A stretch of 64,000 nt of DNA from positions 1,429,546 to 1,493,545 of the forward strand of contig NZ_SLWS01000001.1 of NCBI RefSeq assembly GCF_004345645.1, written 5' to 3'. This stretch comes from Actinocrispum wychmicini. Its GTDB lineage: Bacteria > Actinomycetota > Actinomycetes > Mycobacteriales > Pseudonocardiaceae. Positions within the stretch are counted from its first letter, which is position 1. Every line of letters begins with the position of its first letter. The notes beneath the pieces were generated by a model, which was not told the origin of the DNA, did not search any database, and saw only the letters and a list, made by a program, of their open reading frames with translations. Position numbers and translations under genes: made by a program. Of this stretch, positions 38,777-46,790 are shown piece after piece.

Positions 38777-39475
38777 ATGAAGTACGTCCTTGGCACAGTC
38801 ATGTCCGCAGTGGCCGTCCTGACCGCTGTGGCGCCGGCCGCCACGGCCGCGGACTCCGCGCCGGCGATCATCGGCGGCGGCACCGCGTCCAACGCGCCAT
38901 GGGCCGCGCGCCTGTTCGTCAACGGACGGCAGAACTGTTCCGCGACGATCATCGCGCCACAGTTCATCCTCACCGCCAAGCACTGCGTGTCCGGAGCGGG
39001 CACGTACACGTTCCGGATCGGCAGCCTGGACCAGACCACCGGCGGCACGGTCGCCACGGGCACCACGATCACCCGCAATCCGTCCGCGGACATCGCGATC
39101 GTCCGGCTGGACCGGGCTGTGCAGGCCACGTTCTCGCCGCTCGGCACCACGGCCGACGTGCGGGTCGGCCAGACCGCGCAGGTCTACGGCTGGGGTGCGA
39201 CGTGCACCAACCAGCCGGAGATCAACTGCCAGTCGCGGGTGCTGAAGGTCGCGAGCGTGACCGTGACTTCGGTGTCCTGCCGTGACTTCGCCGGTGCTTT
39301 GGCCGTGTGCGCACGCCGTGGCAACGGAATCACGGCCGGCGGCGACTCGGGCGGCCCGATGTTCGCCTCCGGGCGCCAGGTCGGCGTCGCGTCCACAAGT
39401 GACCGTGCGACGACCACCGCGTACAACAACATCACCCAGCAGCGTGCGTGGATCCGGTCGGTGGCCGGAGTCTGA
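38777..39475 (+). CDS. Secreted trypsin-like serine protease (S1 family)
   Basis: A 232-residue secreted protease: signal peptide VMSAVAVLTAVAPAATAA, a very short propeptide, then IIGGGTASNAPWAARLF, the trypsin-type mature N-terminus. The triad is complete: His in ILTAKHC, Asp in SADIAIVRLD, Ser in GGDSGGPMF. Cysteine pairs typical of the fold are present. ATG 38777 starts the signal peptide; the earlier frame is rejected. Probably an extracellular nutrient-scavenging or processing protease. Confidence 0.93.
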   Translation: MKYVLGTVMSAVAVLTAVAPAATAADSAPAIIGGGTASNAPWAARLFVNGRQNCSATIIAPQFILTAKHCVSGAGTYTFRIGSLDQTTGGTVATGTTITRNPSADIAIVRLDRAVQATFSPLGTTADVRVGQTAQVYGWGATCTNQPEINCQSRVLKVASVTVTSVSCRDFAGALAVCARRGNGITAGGDSGGPMFASGRQVGVASTSDRATTTAYNNITQQRAWIRSVAGV

Positions 39476-39490
39476 CGCGGGTTGCCCGGA

Positions 39491-39519
39491 CGGGCCGGTC
39501 GAATTCCGCGACCGGCCCG
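39491..39519 (+). terminator. Terminator after the serine protease gene
   Basis: CGGGCCGGTCG (39491-39501) pairs with CGACCGGCCCG (39509-39519), loop of seven bases. Confidence 0.75.
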
Positions 39520-39584
39520 CCCCGGCGGAGATCACCCGATGCGGGACTCGTGTAGTCGGGGTCGCGTGGTCCATTGTGGATGGT

Positions 39585-40247
39585 ATGTGTGAGGCGGTCG
39601 CCGCGTCCCCGAACTGCCAGCGGCTGCTCGCCGGCGGCAGACACATGCTGTTCGGGGTGAGCCTGTTCAACAGCTTCTTCTCCGCCGTACGGCTGGCCGA
39701 GCTGGCCGCCTGGGCGCTCGTGCGGTTCGACTCCGTGCATTTCCTCGTCGCCGACCGGCCGAGCGCGCACACGTTGATGGCGTTGGGATACCCAGCCGAG
39801 CGCGCGCGGGCCAAGGTCGACCAGGAATCGAGGCTGGCCCGCAACCGGGTGCGCCGGGCACTGGTGGACGCCGGCGCGGCCGACCCGGACAGCCTGCTGC
39901 TGGGCTGGGACGACCTCGAACGCAACCCCGGCTACACCCGGCTTCGCGGGCTGGTGCGGACCGCGTTCGACGACGACCCACGGTTCCGCGCGTCCTGCCT
40001 CGCGGTGTCCCGTGACTACCTGCGCCACCGTGGTGAGACCCCCACCGAGCAACAGGTGATCACGGCCAGTGAGTACTTCCTGAACGAGTTGCCGATCGGC
40101 ATGGACACCCCGTCGATCCTCGGTGTCGCGGAGTCGCTCTGCGCGTACCACCGGGTGCTGGCGTTCGCCGACGTACTGCGGACCGCGCCTGGCTGGCTGG
40201 CCCCGTCCGCCAACCAGGGCTACCTGATGGTGCGGACTAACGGTTGA
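39585..40247 (+). CDS. tRNA-dependent cyclodipeptide synthase (AlbC-like, NYH subfamily)
   Basis: A 220-residue enzyme that joins two amino acids from aminoacyl-tRNAs into a cyclodipeptide. It aligns by eye along its length with AlbC: LFGVSLFNSFFS carries catalytic Ser26 and Asn29 (AlbC S37, N40), SEYFLNELP has Tyr164 and Glu168 (Y178, E182), and LCAYHR has Tyr188-His189 (Y202, H203). All catalytic distances shift by only three residues. N-Y-H places it in the NYH subfamily. ATG 39585 is used, but GTG 39576 is in frame; neither has a clear ribosome binding site. No tailoring oxidase, P450 or methyltransferase is adjacent. The end overlaps a DUF4259 gene by 11 bases. Confidence 0.9.
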   Translation: MCEAVAASPNCQRLLAGGRHMLFGVSLFNSFFSAVRLAELAAWALVRFDSVHFLVADRPSAHTLMALGYPAERARAKVDQESRLARNRVRRALVDAGAADPDSLLLGWDDLERNPGYTRLRGLVRTAFDDDPRFRASCLAVSRDYLRHRGETPTEQQVITASEYFLNELPIGMDTPSILGVAESLCAYHRVLAFADVLRTAPGWLAPSANQGYLMVRTNG

Positions 40248-40650
40248 GGGCCGCCCGGATAGGTTCGAGCGCGGCGATGGCCTCGGTCAACTCCTCGGCC
40301 TCCTCCCACTGCTCGCGCCACTCGGACTCCTCGTCCAACACGCGCGCGATCGCCCGCAGCGACAGTTCCACCAGTTCGTCCGGCAGGTCCAAGGAATCGC
40401 CGTCGGACAGGAAGCTCGGTCCGTACACGGAATCCACCTCGGGACCGTCCGGCTGCTGCGAGGCCACGACGGCGGCCGCGGCGATCGCCTGGAACGCCTC
40501 AGGGGCCTCCAGGTAGTCCGCGTTGTCCGCGGCCGCGGTGAGCGCCTCCCGGATCAGCCGCACCCGGGCGCCCGGCTCGGCGTCATCCAGGTCCCCGCTG
40601 AAGTCGGCGGCGTCGTCGTTGTCGAAAGCACCCTTGTCCCAGGTACCCAT
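40237..40650 (-). CDS. DUF4259-family protein
   Basis: A 137-residue acidic protein starting MGTWDKGAFDNDDAADFSGDL, the hallmark of DUF4259 (MGxWG..F.ND.A.D), with helical repeats and a charged tail. The family has no assigned function. The gene is convergent with the cyclodipeptide synthase gene and overlaps it by 11 bases; it precedes the chitinase gene on the same strand with a 130-base gap. Confidence 0.85.
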   Translation of the reverse strand: MGTWDKGAFDNDDAADFSGDLDDAEPGARVRLIREALTAAADNADYLEAPEAFQAIAAAAVVASQQPDGPEVDSVYGPSFLSDGDSLDLPDELVELSLRAIARVLDEESEWREQWEEAEELTEAIAALEPIRAALNR

Positions 40651-40781
40651 CGGACTGCTCCTCGAAAGTGGTGATTGTGCGAGCGGAACTTACCTGTCCG
40701 TTCGAGGAGCGTGGCTGAGGCATGGCGGTGGCAGCTGGTGGCCGCTCTCGGTGCCCGCGCGACCACCAGCTGTGCATGGGT

Positions 40782-41657
40782 TCAGCAGGACAAGTTGTTG
40801 CCCGCGGGCACACCGAGGACGCCGACGAACCTGGTGTAGTTGTTCACCCGGCTCTGCACCTGGGCAGGGTTCCGGCCGTTGCACTCCAGGCTGCCGTTGA
40901 TGCTGCGGATCGTCTCACCGAAGCCGGCCCCGTTGACCATGGCGTTGTGCGGGGTCATGGTTCCCGGGCCGTTCTGGGTCATCCAGTACCAGAGGCCGGT
41001 CTTCCACGCCACGGAACTGTCCTGCTCGACCAGCCACGGGTTGTGCAGCAGGTCGATGCCCAGCGAGTCGCCCGCGGCCTTGTAGTTGAAGTTCCAGCTC
41101 AACTGGATCGGGCCGCGGCCGTAGTACGCGGCCTGCCCGGCCGGGCAGCCGTAGGGCTGGCTCGCGTCGCAGTAGTGCGGGTAGTTGGACGTGTTCTGTT
41201 CGACGATGTAGACGAGGTTGCCGGTCTCGTGGGCGACGTTGGCAAGGAACGCGGCGGCCTCCTGACGGCGGACGGTGTCGCTGCCGGTCTTGGCGAAGCC
41301 GGGGTAGGCGCTCATCGCCGTGGTCAGGCCGCTGTACGTGTAGAACGGATTTCGGCCGGGGAACATGGCGTTGAACTGGGCCTCCGTCACCACGAAGCCG
41401 CCCGTGGGCGGCGGTGTTCCGCCGCCGCAGGTGCCCTGGTCGGCCCAGACGTCGGCGCGGCCGGGGGTTTCGTTCTGGGTCCACCACTTCGCGGACCAGT
41501 TGTGACTGTTGTACGAGGCGACATTCCCGCCGACGTAGACCTGGCCGGAACTCCACGCGGCGGCACACGCTGGCGCGGCCGCTGATGTCGCGGGTGTCGT
41601 GATTCCCATCGTGGCCGCGCATACCGCGATGGCGGCCACCAGATGGCGTGTTCGCAT
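40782..41657 (-). CDS. Secreted GH19 chitinase with CBM5/12 domain
   Basis: A 291-residue secreted chitinase. The signal peptide (LVAAIAVCAATMGITTPATSAAA) is followed by a CBM5/12 chitin-binding module with AKWWTQNETPG, a short TPPPTGG linker, and a GH19 catalytic domain with the acid-base glutamate in FLANVAHETGN, VEQNTSNYPHYC, and the YYGRGPIQLSWNFNY substrate loop. It hydrolyses chitin to chito-oligosaccharides outside the cell. ATG 41657 starts the signal peptide. A DasR-like site lies upstream. Confidence 0.94.
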   Translation of the reverse strand: MRTRHLVAAIAVCAATMGITTPATSAAAPACAAAWSSGQVYVGGNVASYNSHNWSAKWWTQNETPGRADVWADQGTCGGGTPPPTGGFVVTEAQFNAMFPGRNPFYTYSGLTTAMSAYPGFAKTGSDTVRRQEAAAFLANVAHETGNLVYIVEQNTSNYPHYCDASQPYGCPAGQAAYYGRGPIQLSWNFNYKAAGDSLGIDLLHNPWLVEQDSSVAWKTGLWYWMTQNGPGTMTPHNAMVNGAGFGETIRSINGSLECNGRNPAQVQSRVNNYTRFVGVLGVPAGNNLSC

Positions 41658-41707
41658 GGCGTACTCCTCAAGTGCAGGGGCGAGAGGGTGTTCGGAGCGT
41701 ACGCCAA

Positions 41708-41723
41708 ATTGGTCTATACCAGT
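41708..41723 (-). promoter_or_regulatory. DasR-like operator upstream of the chitinase gene
   Basis: ATTGGTCTATACCAGT matches the Streptomyces DasR consensus AGTGGTCTAGACCACT at 13 of 16 bases and is palindromic in its outer TGGT/ACCA arms. It lies 51-66 bases upstream of the chitinase start. DasR, a GntR repressor, links chitinase genes to N-acetylglucosamine supply. Confidence 0.6.
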
Positions 41724-41871
41724 CAAGGTCGGAATCGGACAGGATGGCCCGCTATTGGTACGAGTGAGGAGCCAATAGTTTTTGCAGGACGCGTGTTTTG
41801 TATGGCCAATACGACGCAAGTCACAGCCGAAGTGACCGGCCCGCGGGGTCCGGCGAATCTACGATCGGTTG

Positions 41872-42480
41872 GTGACAGTCGAAACGGACGCGAAGGTCTA
41901 TCTCCTTCGGCACGGCGAGACCGAATGGTCGCTCGCCGGCCAGCACACCGGCCTCACCGACGTTCCACTGACGGACAACGGTGAGCAGCAGGCCCGGCGG
42001 GCAGGACTGGTGATCAGCGCGTTGCGCGGCACCGCTGTACCGCCGTACCGCGTCTACACGAGCCCGCGGAAACGCGCGATCCGCACGGCCGAACTGGCCG
42101 GCCTTGAGGTCGACGACACCCTCGACGAACTCGCCGAGTGGAACTACGGCGACTACGAAGGCCTGACCACGGAACAAATTCGCGAAACCGCCCCCGGCTG
42201 GACGGTGTGGACGCAGCAGATCCCCGGCGGCGAGGACGTGAAAGAGGTCAGCGACCGGGCCGACACCATCCTCGACAAGGTGCGCAAGGTACTGCCGTGC
42301 GGCGACGTGGTCCTGGTCGGCCACGGCCACTTCACCCGGGCCCTGATCGCCCGCTGGCTCAACCTCCCGGTCGACCAAGGCGTCCACTTCGGACTCGACG
42401 CGGCCGGCACCACCGTGCTCGACCACGAACGCGGCGAGCCCCGAGTCGGCCGTCTCAACATCCCACCCCTCGACCTGTAA
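41872..42480 (+). CDS. Histidine phosphatase family protein (Gpm2/acid phosphatase type)
   Basis: A 202-residue phosphoglycerate-mutase-fold phosphatase. The phospho-histidine motif is VYLLRHGETEWS, then TSPRKRAIRTAELAG, the acid segment LAEWNYGDYEGLT and the second histidine in VVLVGHGHFTRALIARW. M. tuberculosis Rv3214, once called a mutase, is an acid phosphatase of this type at the same place in the gene order. GTG 41872 or the adjacent TTG 41869 could start; there is no good ribosome binding site, so it may be leaderless. Confidence 0.88.
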   Translation: MTVETDAKVYLLRHGETEWSLAGQHTGLTDVPLTDNGEQQARRAGLVISALRGTAVPPYRVYTSPRKRAIRTAELAGLEVDDTLDELAEWNYGDYEGLTTEQIRETAPGWTVWTQQIPGGEDVKEVSDRADTILDKVRKVLPCGDVVLVGHGHFTRALIARWLNLPVDQGVHFGLDAAGTTVLDHERGEPRVGRLNIPPLDL

Positions 42481-42493
42481 ATCGGACCGCCCC

Positions 42494-42525
42494 GGCGTCC
42501 ACCGGCGTGTGTGCCGGTGGACGCC
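42494..42525. terminator. Terminator after the phosphatase gene
   Basis: GGCGTCCACCGGC (42494-42506) and GCCGGTGGACGCC (42513-42525) form a perfect 13-pair stem with a six-base loop, between two convergent genes. Confidence 0.88.
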
Positions 42526-42570
42526 TCGGATCTTGCCGATCTGGTCATCGCGTCCGGCAGTCGTGGGTCA

Positions 42571-42834
42571 TCATCGATTGGGCTCCTGGTCCACCCGGAG
42601 CATGTCCCGAATCTGGTCTGCCTTCTCCTGCTCCAGTCCGGCGCACGCCATGGCCTCCCAATAGTGATCTTTGTCCTTCTCGGCGACGCTTCGGAACATG
42701 TCCGCCCGATCCTGGTAGAAGTCCCGCGTCTCCTGTGCCGTGGCATCACCCGGCGGCATCATCGGTCGCACAGAGTTGGCGTCGCCCAGGGTGGCCAGGG
42801 CCTCCCCGACGCGCGGTGACCGTTGTACAGCCAT
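42571..42834 (-). CDS. Small acidic helical protein (AMED_5909-like)
   Basis: An 87-residue protein. Its second half (TAQETRDFYQDRADMFRSVAEKDKDHYWEAMACAGLEQEKADQIRD) recalls the small AMED_5909-type proteins of Pseudonocardiaceae, which share the H(Y/H)EA...EQ pattern. It lies on the same strand as, and downstream of, the HTH-TPR regulator and flavoprotein genes, the company such proteins often keep. GGAGG lies 11 bases before the ATG. The family call is from memory and tentative. Confidence 0.6.
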   Translation of the reverse strand: MAVQRSPRVGEALATLGDANSVRPMMPPGDATAQETRDFYQDRADMFRSVAEKDKDHYWEAMACAGLEQEKADQIRDMLRVDQEPNR

Positions 42835-42946
42835 GCCGGGTTACACCTCCGGTTTGTCGCGACCCGTGATCGGTGGGGCGGGTGCATGTGTTCCAAGGGA
42901 ACCGCCGATCAAGCGCAACACCCCGGACAAACTGTCCGGGTATCCC

Positions 42947-43507
42947 CTATCGAGGGGCTTGGCCTGTGGAAATGATGGCGTCGATGATCGCCGCCCAGGG
43001 CAGCTCACGGCCTGGAGCCGACCGCGGCCTGTGAAGCGGCCACACGTTCTCACCCATCACCAGGTGCACGCCAGCCCGCTGGAGAGCCGCGACATGGTCG
43101 GCCCAGGCTGGTTGATTCGCGTGCGCCGCGTTGACTCTGGGGAACACCACAACCGGGACTTCGCCCAGGCCGATGGTCTCGCATACTTGAGTGAGCGCTT
43201 GGTTGTCCGCAATGCCGAGGGCCATTTTGGCCACCGTGTTGGAGGTCGCGGGCACCACCGCGTAACAGTCGACTCTCGGGTGCGGACTGTCTTCCCACGG
43301 CATCCGAGGCTTGTGCCGCACCGGCAACCCGGTCAACTTCTCGATCTTCTCGACATCGCCGGTCGCGTCCAGCCAGGTCCACGCGGTCGGGGTCAGCGTT
43401 ACCGCGACCTGCCAGCCGCGCTGCATCATGGGCTGGATCAGCTTCGGCGTGATCTCGTCCAATCCGCCGGCCGCACACCCGACCAGGCCCAGCACACGAG
43501 CGGGCAT
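42947..43507 (-). CDS. Flavoprotein of the PPC-decarboxylase (HFCD) fold
   Basis: A 186-residue flavoprotein: VLGLVGCAAGGLDEITPKLIQPMMQRGWQVAVTLTPTAWTWL is the FMN-binding opening strand-helix, and YAVVPATSNTVAKMALGIADNQA is the PASANT-type FMN phosphate loop of the homo-oligomeric flavin-containing Cys decarboxylase family. Such proteins decarboxylate cysteine-like thiols (CoaC, EpiD, MrsD) or act in redox chemistry. There is no partner ligase domain, so it is not a full Dfp. The start overlaps the regulator stop (TGATG), so the two are translationally coupled. Confidence 0.85.
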   Translation of the reverse strand: MPARVLGLVGCAAGGLDEITPKLIQPMMQRGWQVAVTLTPTAWTWLDATGDVEKIEKLTGLPVRHKPRMPWEDSPHPRVDCYAVVPATSNTVAKMALGIADNQALTQVCETIGLGEVPVVVFPRVNAAHANQPAWADHVAALQRAGVHLVMGENVWPLHRPRSAPGRELPWAAIIDAIISTGQAPR

Positions 43508-44748
43508 CAGCTTTCGCTCACCGCGCGGCATCGCTCCGCCAACGCCAGCAGGAGCGAGGACTTCTTGCCGCCCGTCACAGGCGCCCGCCGATACAATGTC
43601 CGCACGACCTCACGCGCAATTGCACTGTGCCGCAACAACTGTGGCGACTTCCGTTCCGCGGACAACAACACTTGCAGTGCGTCTTGGTCCTTCGCCAGCA
43701 GGCTAAACGCGCGTGCCAAGTCGATCAGATGCGTTACCTGCCGTTCGACCGGCAGCCCATCCGTGTCGACATCGCTCCCGTGGTCGACTACAAACCCGAT
43801 ATCGCCCAGGTCCAGCGACGCGGACAGTCGGTGCAGCCGGACATTGCCGGGTCCAAACCCGGTCTGCCAGTAGTTCGCATCGTGCCCCAACGCCGTCGCC
43901 GCATCCTCCGCCTTGTTGAGCAGGTCGTTGGTCGTCGCCCGCTCATGGTGCCGCGCCGCAGCCACCGCCGCTCTGAGGTGCAGCATGCCATAGAGGCTCA
44001 GCGCACTCGGGTCACCCGTGCGCATCCTCCGCGCTAGATACCGCGCCGCCGCATTCCCAAGTTCGAGTGCGTCCTCAAATCTCCCGGTCGCCAACAGCGC
44101 GTGCGTCCCAGATCGCGCGGCCGATGCCAACACCAGCGGATCATCAGCCATGTCAGCCGCATGCATGGCCCGCTCCGCCGCGATCCACGCCAGATCCGCC
44201 TCACCTATCTTGCTCAACGTCGTGGCCCCAAGGTGATGAATCCGCGCCGACACTGCCGCTGCCTGTCTTCGGTAGGCATCGTCAACATCGGCCGACTCCA
44301 TCTGTTGAGCCACCTTGACCAACCTCGGCAACACGGCGACAACGCGCCCAATCTGACCACCCTGATAGTCCATCCACGCGGCTTCAGTCCAGTGCGCCAC
44401 CGGCTTGGGATCCACATACTCCGGCGAAATCGATGGCCCGAACAACGTCTTCGACAACCGGTGCGGAGTCATCAGTGCGTCGCGAATCGCGGGCACGTCG
44501 TCGTTCTTCTGGTCATCCTCCAGGAGCACGGGCTCCCCAAGCAGATCCCCCAGCGACACCCGCAGCGCTCGCGCGACCTCCATCAGCACGTCCAAGCGGT
44601 TGATGTCCCGCTCGCCACGCTCGATCTTGCTCAACCAGTCCTCAGACCGCCCCACCAGACCAGCCAGCGTCGACTGCGCCAACCCACGACGGCGCCGGTA
44701 GAACGCGATACGTTCCCCGACCGTCAGCGGATCACCAGCCCCACGCAT
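43507..44748 (-). CDS. XRE-type HTH regulator with a TPR-like C-terminal domain
   Basis: A 413-residue regulator. Residues 8-65 are an HTH_XRE domain (VGERIAFYRRRRGLAQSTLAGLVGRSEDWLSKIERGERDINRLDVLMEVARAL). The rest is alpha-helical with TPR-like repeats (YRRQAAAVSARIHHLGATTLSKIGEADLAWIAAERAMHAAD), as in peptide- or signal-sensing actinomycete regulators. It heads a unit with the flavoprotein gene and probably the small downstream gene. Lower-GC DNA begins just upstream of it. Confidence 0.87.
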   Translation of the reverse strand: MRGAGDPLTVGERIAFYRRRRGLAQSTLAGLVGRSEDWLSKIERGERDINRLDVLMEVARALRVSLGDLLGEPVLLEDDQKNDDVPAIRDALMTPHRLSKTLFGPSISPEYVDPKPVAHWTEAAWMDYQGGQIGRVVAVLPRLVKVAQQMESADVDDAYRRQAAAVSARIHHLGATTLSKIGEADLAWIAAERAMHAADMADDPLVLASAARSGTHALLATGRFEDALELGNAAARYLARRMRTGDPSALSLYGMLHLRAAVAAARHHERATTNDLLNKAEDAATALGHDANYWQTGFGPGNVRLHRLSASLDLGDIGFVVDHGSDVDTDGLPVERQVTHLIDLARAFSLLAKDQDALQVLLSAERKSPQLLRHSAIAREVVRTLYRRAPVTGGKKSSLLLALAERCRAVSES

Positions 44749-44828
44749 GCGCTGAGGTTAGCAGCGTGGAACGCTCGCTGACCGATTCGACTTGAAACTA
44801 CAGCTGCAAGCAATGAGAAGAATGCTTT

Positions 44829-45053
44829 CTAAGACCCGACATACCTGATCCTGTGGTTGAGGTCGACGGGATACCGGTAGCCGAGTATTTGAAGAGCCGT
44901 TTTCGAAAGACTTTCAACAGACGCACGCTTGTGTGCGATCGCTGACATTTTCTTGAAGTCGACCTCTATTTTTCCGCCGTCATTACCGTCGCCAGTCGTG
45001 CGGACCTCGGCGCTGGGATCTGTAAAGCTGTCTTCCAGATTATTGGTGATCAC
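44829..45053 (-). CDS. Small orphan gene or detached 3' part of the adjacent pseudogene
   Basis: A 74-residue frame with GTG overlapping the stop of the decayed gene upstream (GTGA). It ends HKRASVESLSKTALQILGYRYPVDLNHRIRYVGS, which looks like real protein rather than noise, and the DNA is clearly lower in GC than the backbone. It may be a second gene of a former pair, or the end of the same gene in another frame after a frameshift. No family is recognised. Confidence 0.45.
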   Translation of the reverse strand: MITNNLEDSFTDPSAEVRTTGDGNDGGKIEVDFKKMSAIAHKRASVESLSKTALQILGYRYPVDLNHRIRYVGS

Positions 45054-45433
45054 TCGGTCGGCTGATTCCTCACGCAGCCGTAGTTCTTCACTTCTACATA
45101 GAGTGGCGGCCGATCGTCTCCCAGGAAGAAGCCGGTAAGGTCATATCGTTTGTGTTCGCCATCGAGTCGAATCAGAGTTGTTTGAGCCTGATCGTCGTAC
45201 ACGGTGAACGGAATGTTCACATATGTAGTACTTTCCAGCTACTGTTTGACCATGAGGGCACCTGCATGGCCCTTCACGTGCTCCGACTCGGCTACCGCAT
45301 GCGGAGGGTAACCGTCATCGCCACGATCGGGTAGAGCGTTGTCGAATGGCACGGGTCCTGACCAATCTTTCGGCCTGGTCAGGACAAGTGGCGCTCAGCA
45401 ACCGCCCTGGCTTTCGATGTCTCGGTTCGACAC
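45050..45433 (-). pseudogene. Decayed gene with two in-frame nonsense codons
   Basis: Reading from GTG 45433 the frame gives coherent protein across two stops. VSNRDIESQGGC is followed by TGA (45395-45397), then APLVLTRPKDWSGPVPFDNA, and further on ALMVKQ before TAG (45239-45241). After that comes LESTTYVNIPFTVYD, later RYDLTGFFLGDDRPPLYVEVKNY, ending at TGA 45050-45052. Both premature stops could be single-base changes from TGG. Uninterrupted, the product would be about 127 residues. The DLTG...YVEVK strand resembles an E-x-K nuclease-like edge, but no family is certain. The frame also stays open upstream to ATG 45628 without recognisable sequence. Confidence 0.55.
45355..45385. repeat. Perfect 10-base inverted repeat inside the pseudogene
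   Basis: GTCCTGACCA (45355-45364) is the exact reverse complement of TGGTCAGGAC (45376-45385), loop 11 bases. It could be an old terminator-like element, a recombination scar or chance. Confidence 0.5.
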
Positions 45434-45962
45434 CAGACCTTCAAACGTAGTTCGGACGGTTCGCCATGTGGAACAGGTACGTAAGATGCCGAAACTCCCG
45501 CTTGGCTCTGCCCGGTCGGTCGCCCCGGTCAGGCCCAAGAGCTGTCGTGTGAGTTGGCCCGGTGCCAGCGACGCACATACACCAACAGGCAGAGACAGAC
45601 TTCCAGTTAAGTCCGACTGGTGACTCACGAGGGTCTTTCGCTTCTGCTCGTTAACGTCGGTCCACCCGCATCGAGGAAGTCAGCGTCGGTCCGAGCTCCG
45701 CGATGGTGGCAAGCGTCGCCCGTCGTTTGACGCCGATTCATCTCGATCTCGATCGTCACCGAGGAAACCTCATGCGGAGGGCGGCAGCCTCGTCGCGGCC
45801 AACTCGTGCGGTGGCGAAGCTACGCACTCACACAAGTGTTCGGGCCGTTGGGGTTCAGGATCGGGCTGCATCCGGACCGTCAAAGATCGATCAGCGACGA
45901 GAAACGGCGCTTACCACCGAAACGAGTGTTCGTTGGCGAGCGCCGTTTTGAGGCGTGTGACC
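45434..45962. other. Gene-free, lower-GC stretch
   Basis: No convincing gene is seen. Short frames on both strands lack ribosome binding sites and coding character. With 44749-45433 it forms a composition-shifted scar of about 1.2 kb between the HTH cassette and sodN. Confidence 0.5.
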
Positions 45963-46379
45963 TCAGCCCTGCTTGGTCTCCCAGAAGATCTTGTCGATCT
46001 GGGCGATCAGGTCGAGCAGTTCCTGGCCCTTGGCCGGGTCCATGCTGCCCTTGGCGCCGGCCGCGCCGGCCGCCTTGGTGGCCTTGTTGAACAGGGTGTG
46101 CAGCTCGGGGTACTTGTCGAAGTGGGGCTGCTTGAAGTAGTCGGTCCAGAGGACCCAGAGGTGGTGCTTGACGAGTTCGGCGCGCTGCTCCTTGATCAGG
46201 ATGGCTCGGGCGCGGAACTCGGGGTCCTCGTTGCCCTGGTACTTCTCCTGGATGGCCTTGACCGACTCGGCCTCGATCCTCGCCTGAGCGGGGTCGTACA
46301 CGCCACACGGCAGGTCGCAGTGAGCGGTCGCCTCGAGCCGCGGGCGCACGAACGCCCTGATCCGCGACGGCAGTCGCAT
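45963..46379 (-). CDS. sodN: Nickel superoxide dismutase
   Basis: NiSOD (138-residue precursor) dismutates superoxide in the cytoplasm. The mature protein begins with the nickel hook HCDLPCGVYD, ligating nickel through His1, Cys2 and Cys6. It is preceded by a 19-residue propeptide (MRLPSRIRAFVRPRLEATA) that must be removed. The four-helix body (IKEQRAELVKHHLWVLWTDYFKQPHFDKYPELH) and the ending IAQIDKIFWETKQG are standard. ATG 46379 has GGGAGG. It is divergent from its maturation protease gene sodX. Confidence 0.97.
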   Translation of the reverse strand: MRLPSRIRAFVRPRLEATAHCDLPCGVYDPAQARIEAESVKAIQEKYQGNEDPEFRARAILIKEQRAELVKHHLWVLWTDYFKQPHFDKYPELHTLFNKATKAAGAAGAKGSMDPAKGQELLDLIAQIDKIFWETKQG

Positions 46380-46502
46380 GTGGTGCCTCCCTGGCAGTCC
46401 ACGCGCCGGGGTTTCACGCACCTCGACGCGCTCGGTAATACGGATGCTCCGACAATGAGGACCCTACTCTGGCGGCACAGGTCAGGCAGGTGGAGGTGAT
46501 CG

Positions 46503-46790
46503 GTGGCTCACCCAATGGGCTGGTGGCCGATCCGGCGGGTGACTGTGCGTGGCCCGTCGATGGCGCCCACGCTGAAGGACGGCGACGTCGTGCTCGTGCG
46601 CAGGTCGAGCCGGGCGAAGGTGGGCGACATCGTCCTGGTGCGGTGGGCCGGGCGGCCGGGGCAGCTGTCGGTCAAACGGGTCAAGGAGCCCGGCTACTTC
46701 GTGGTCGGCGACAACCCGTACGCGTCGACCGACTCGCGGCAGCTCGGGCCGGCTGAGGTGGTCGGCGTGGTGATCACCCGGTTGATCTAG
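46503..46790 (+). CDS. sodX: Nickel-type superoxide dismutase maturation protease
   Basis: A small S26-family signal-peptidase-like protease (95 residues) that removes the SodN propeptide. The catalytic serine lies in VRGPSMAPTLKDGDVVLVRR and the lysine in LSVKRVKEPGYFVVGDN, with the GDNP box present. GTG 46503 has an excellent GGAGGTGATC upstream. The divergent sodN/sodX arrangement replaces the usual tandem one, so both could share regulation. Its stop overlaps the rmlC stop. Confidence 0.92.
   Translation: MAHPMGWWPIRRVTVRGPSMAPTLKDGDVVLVRRSSRAKVGDIVLVRWAGRPGQLSVKRVKEPGYFVVGDNPYASTDSRQLGPAEVVGVVITRLI

Noticed and set aside
46380..46502. Nur box (TTGCAA repeats) between sodN and sodX
   Set aside because: No TTGCAA-type repeat is present in the gap, so nickel-Nur control cannot be claimed.
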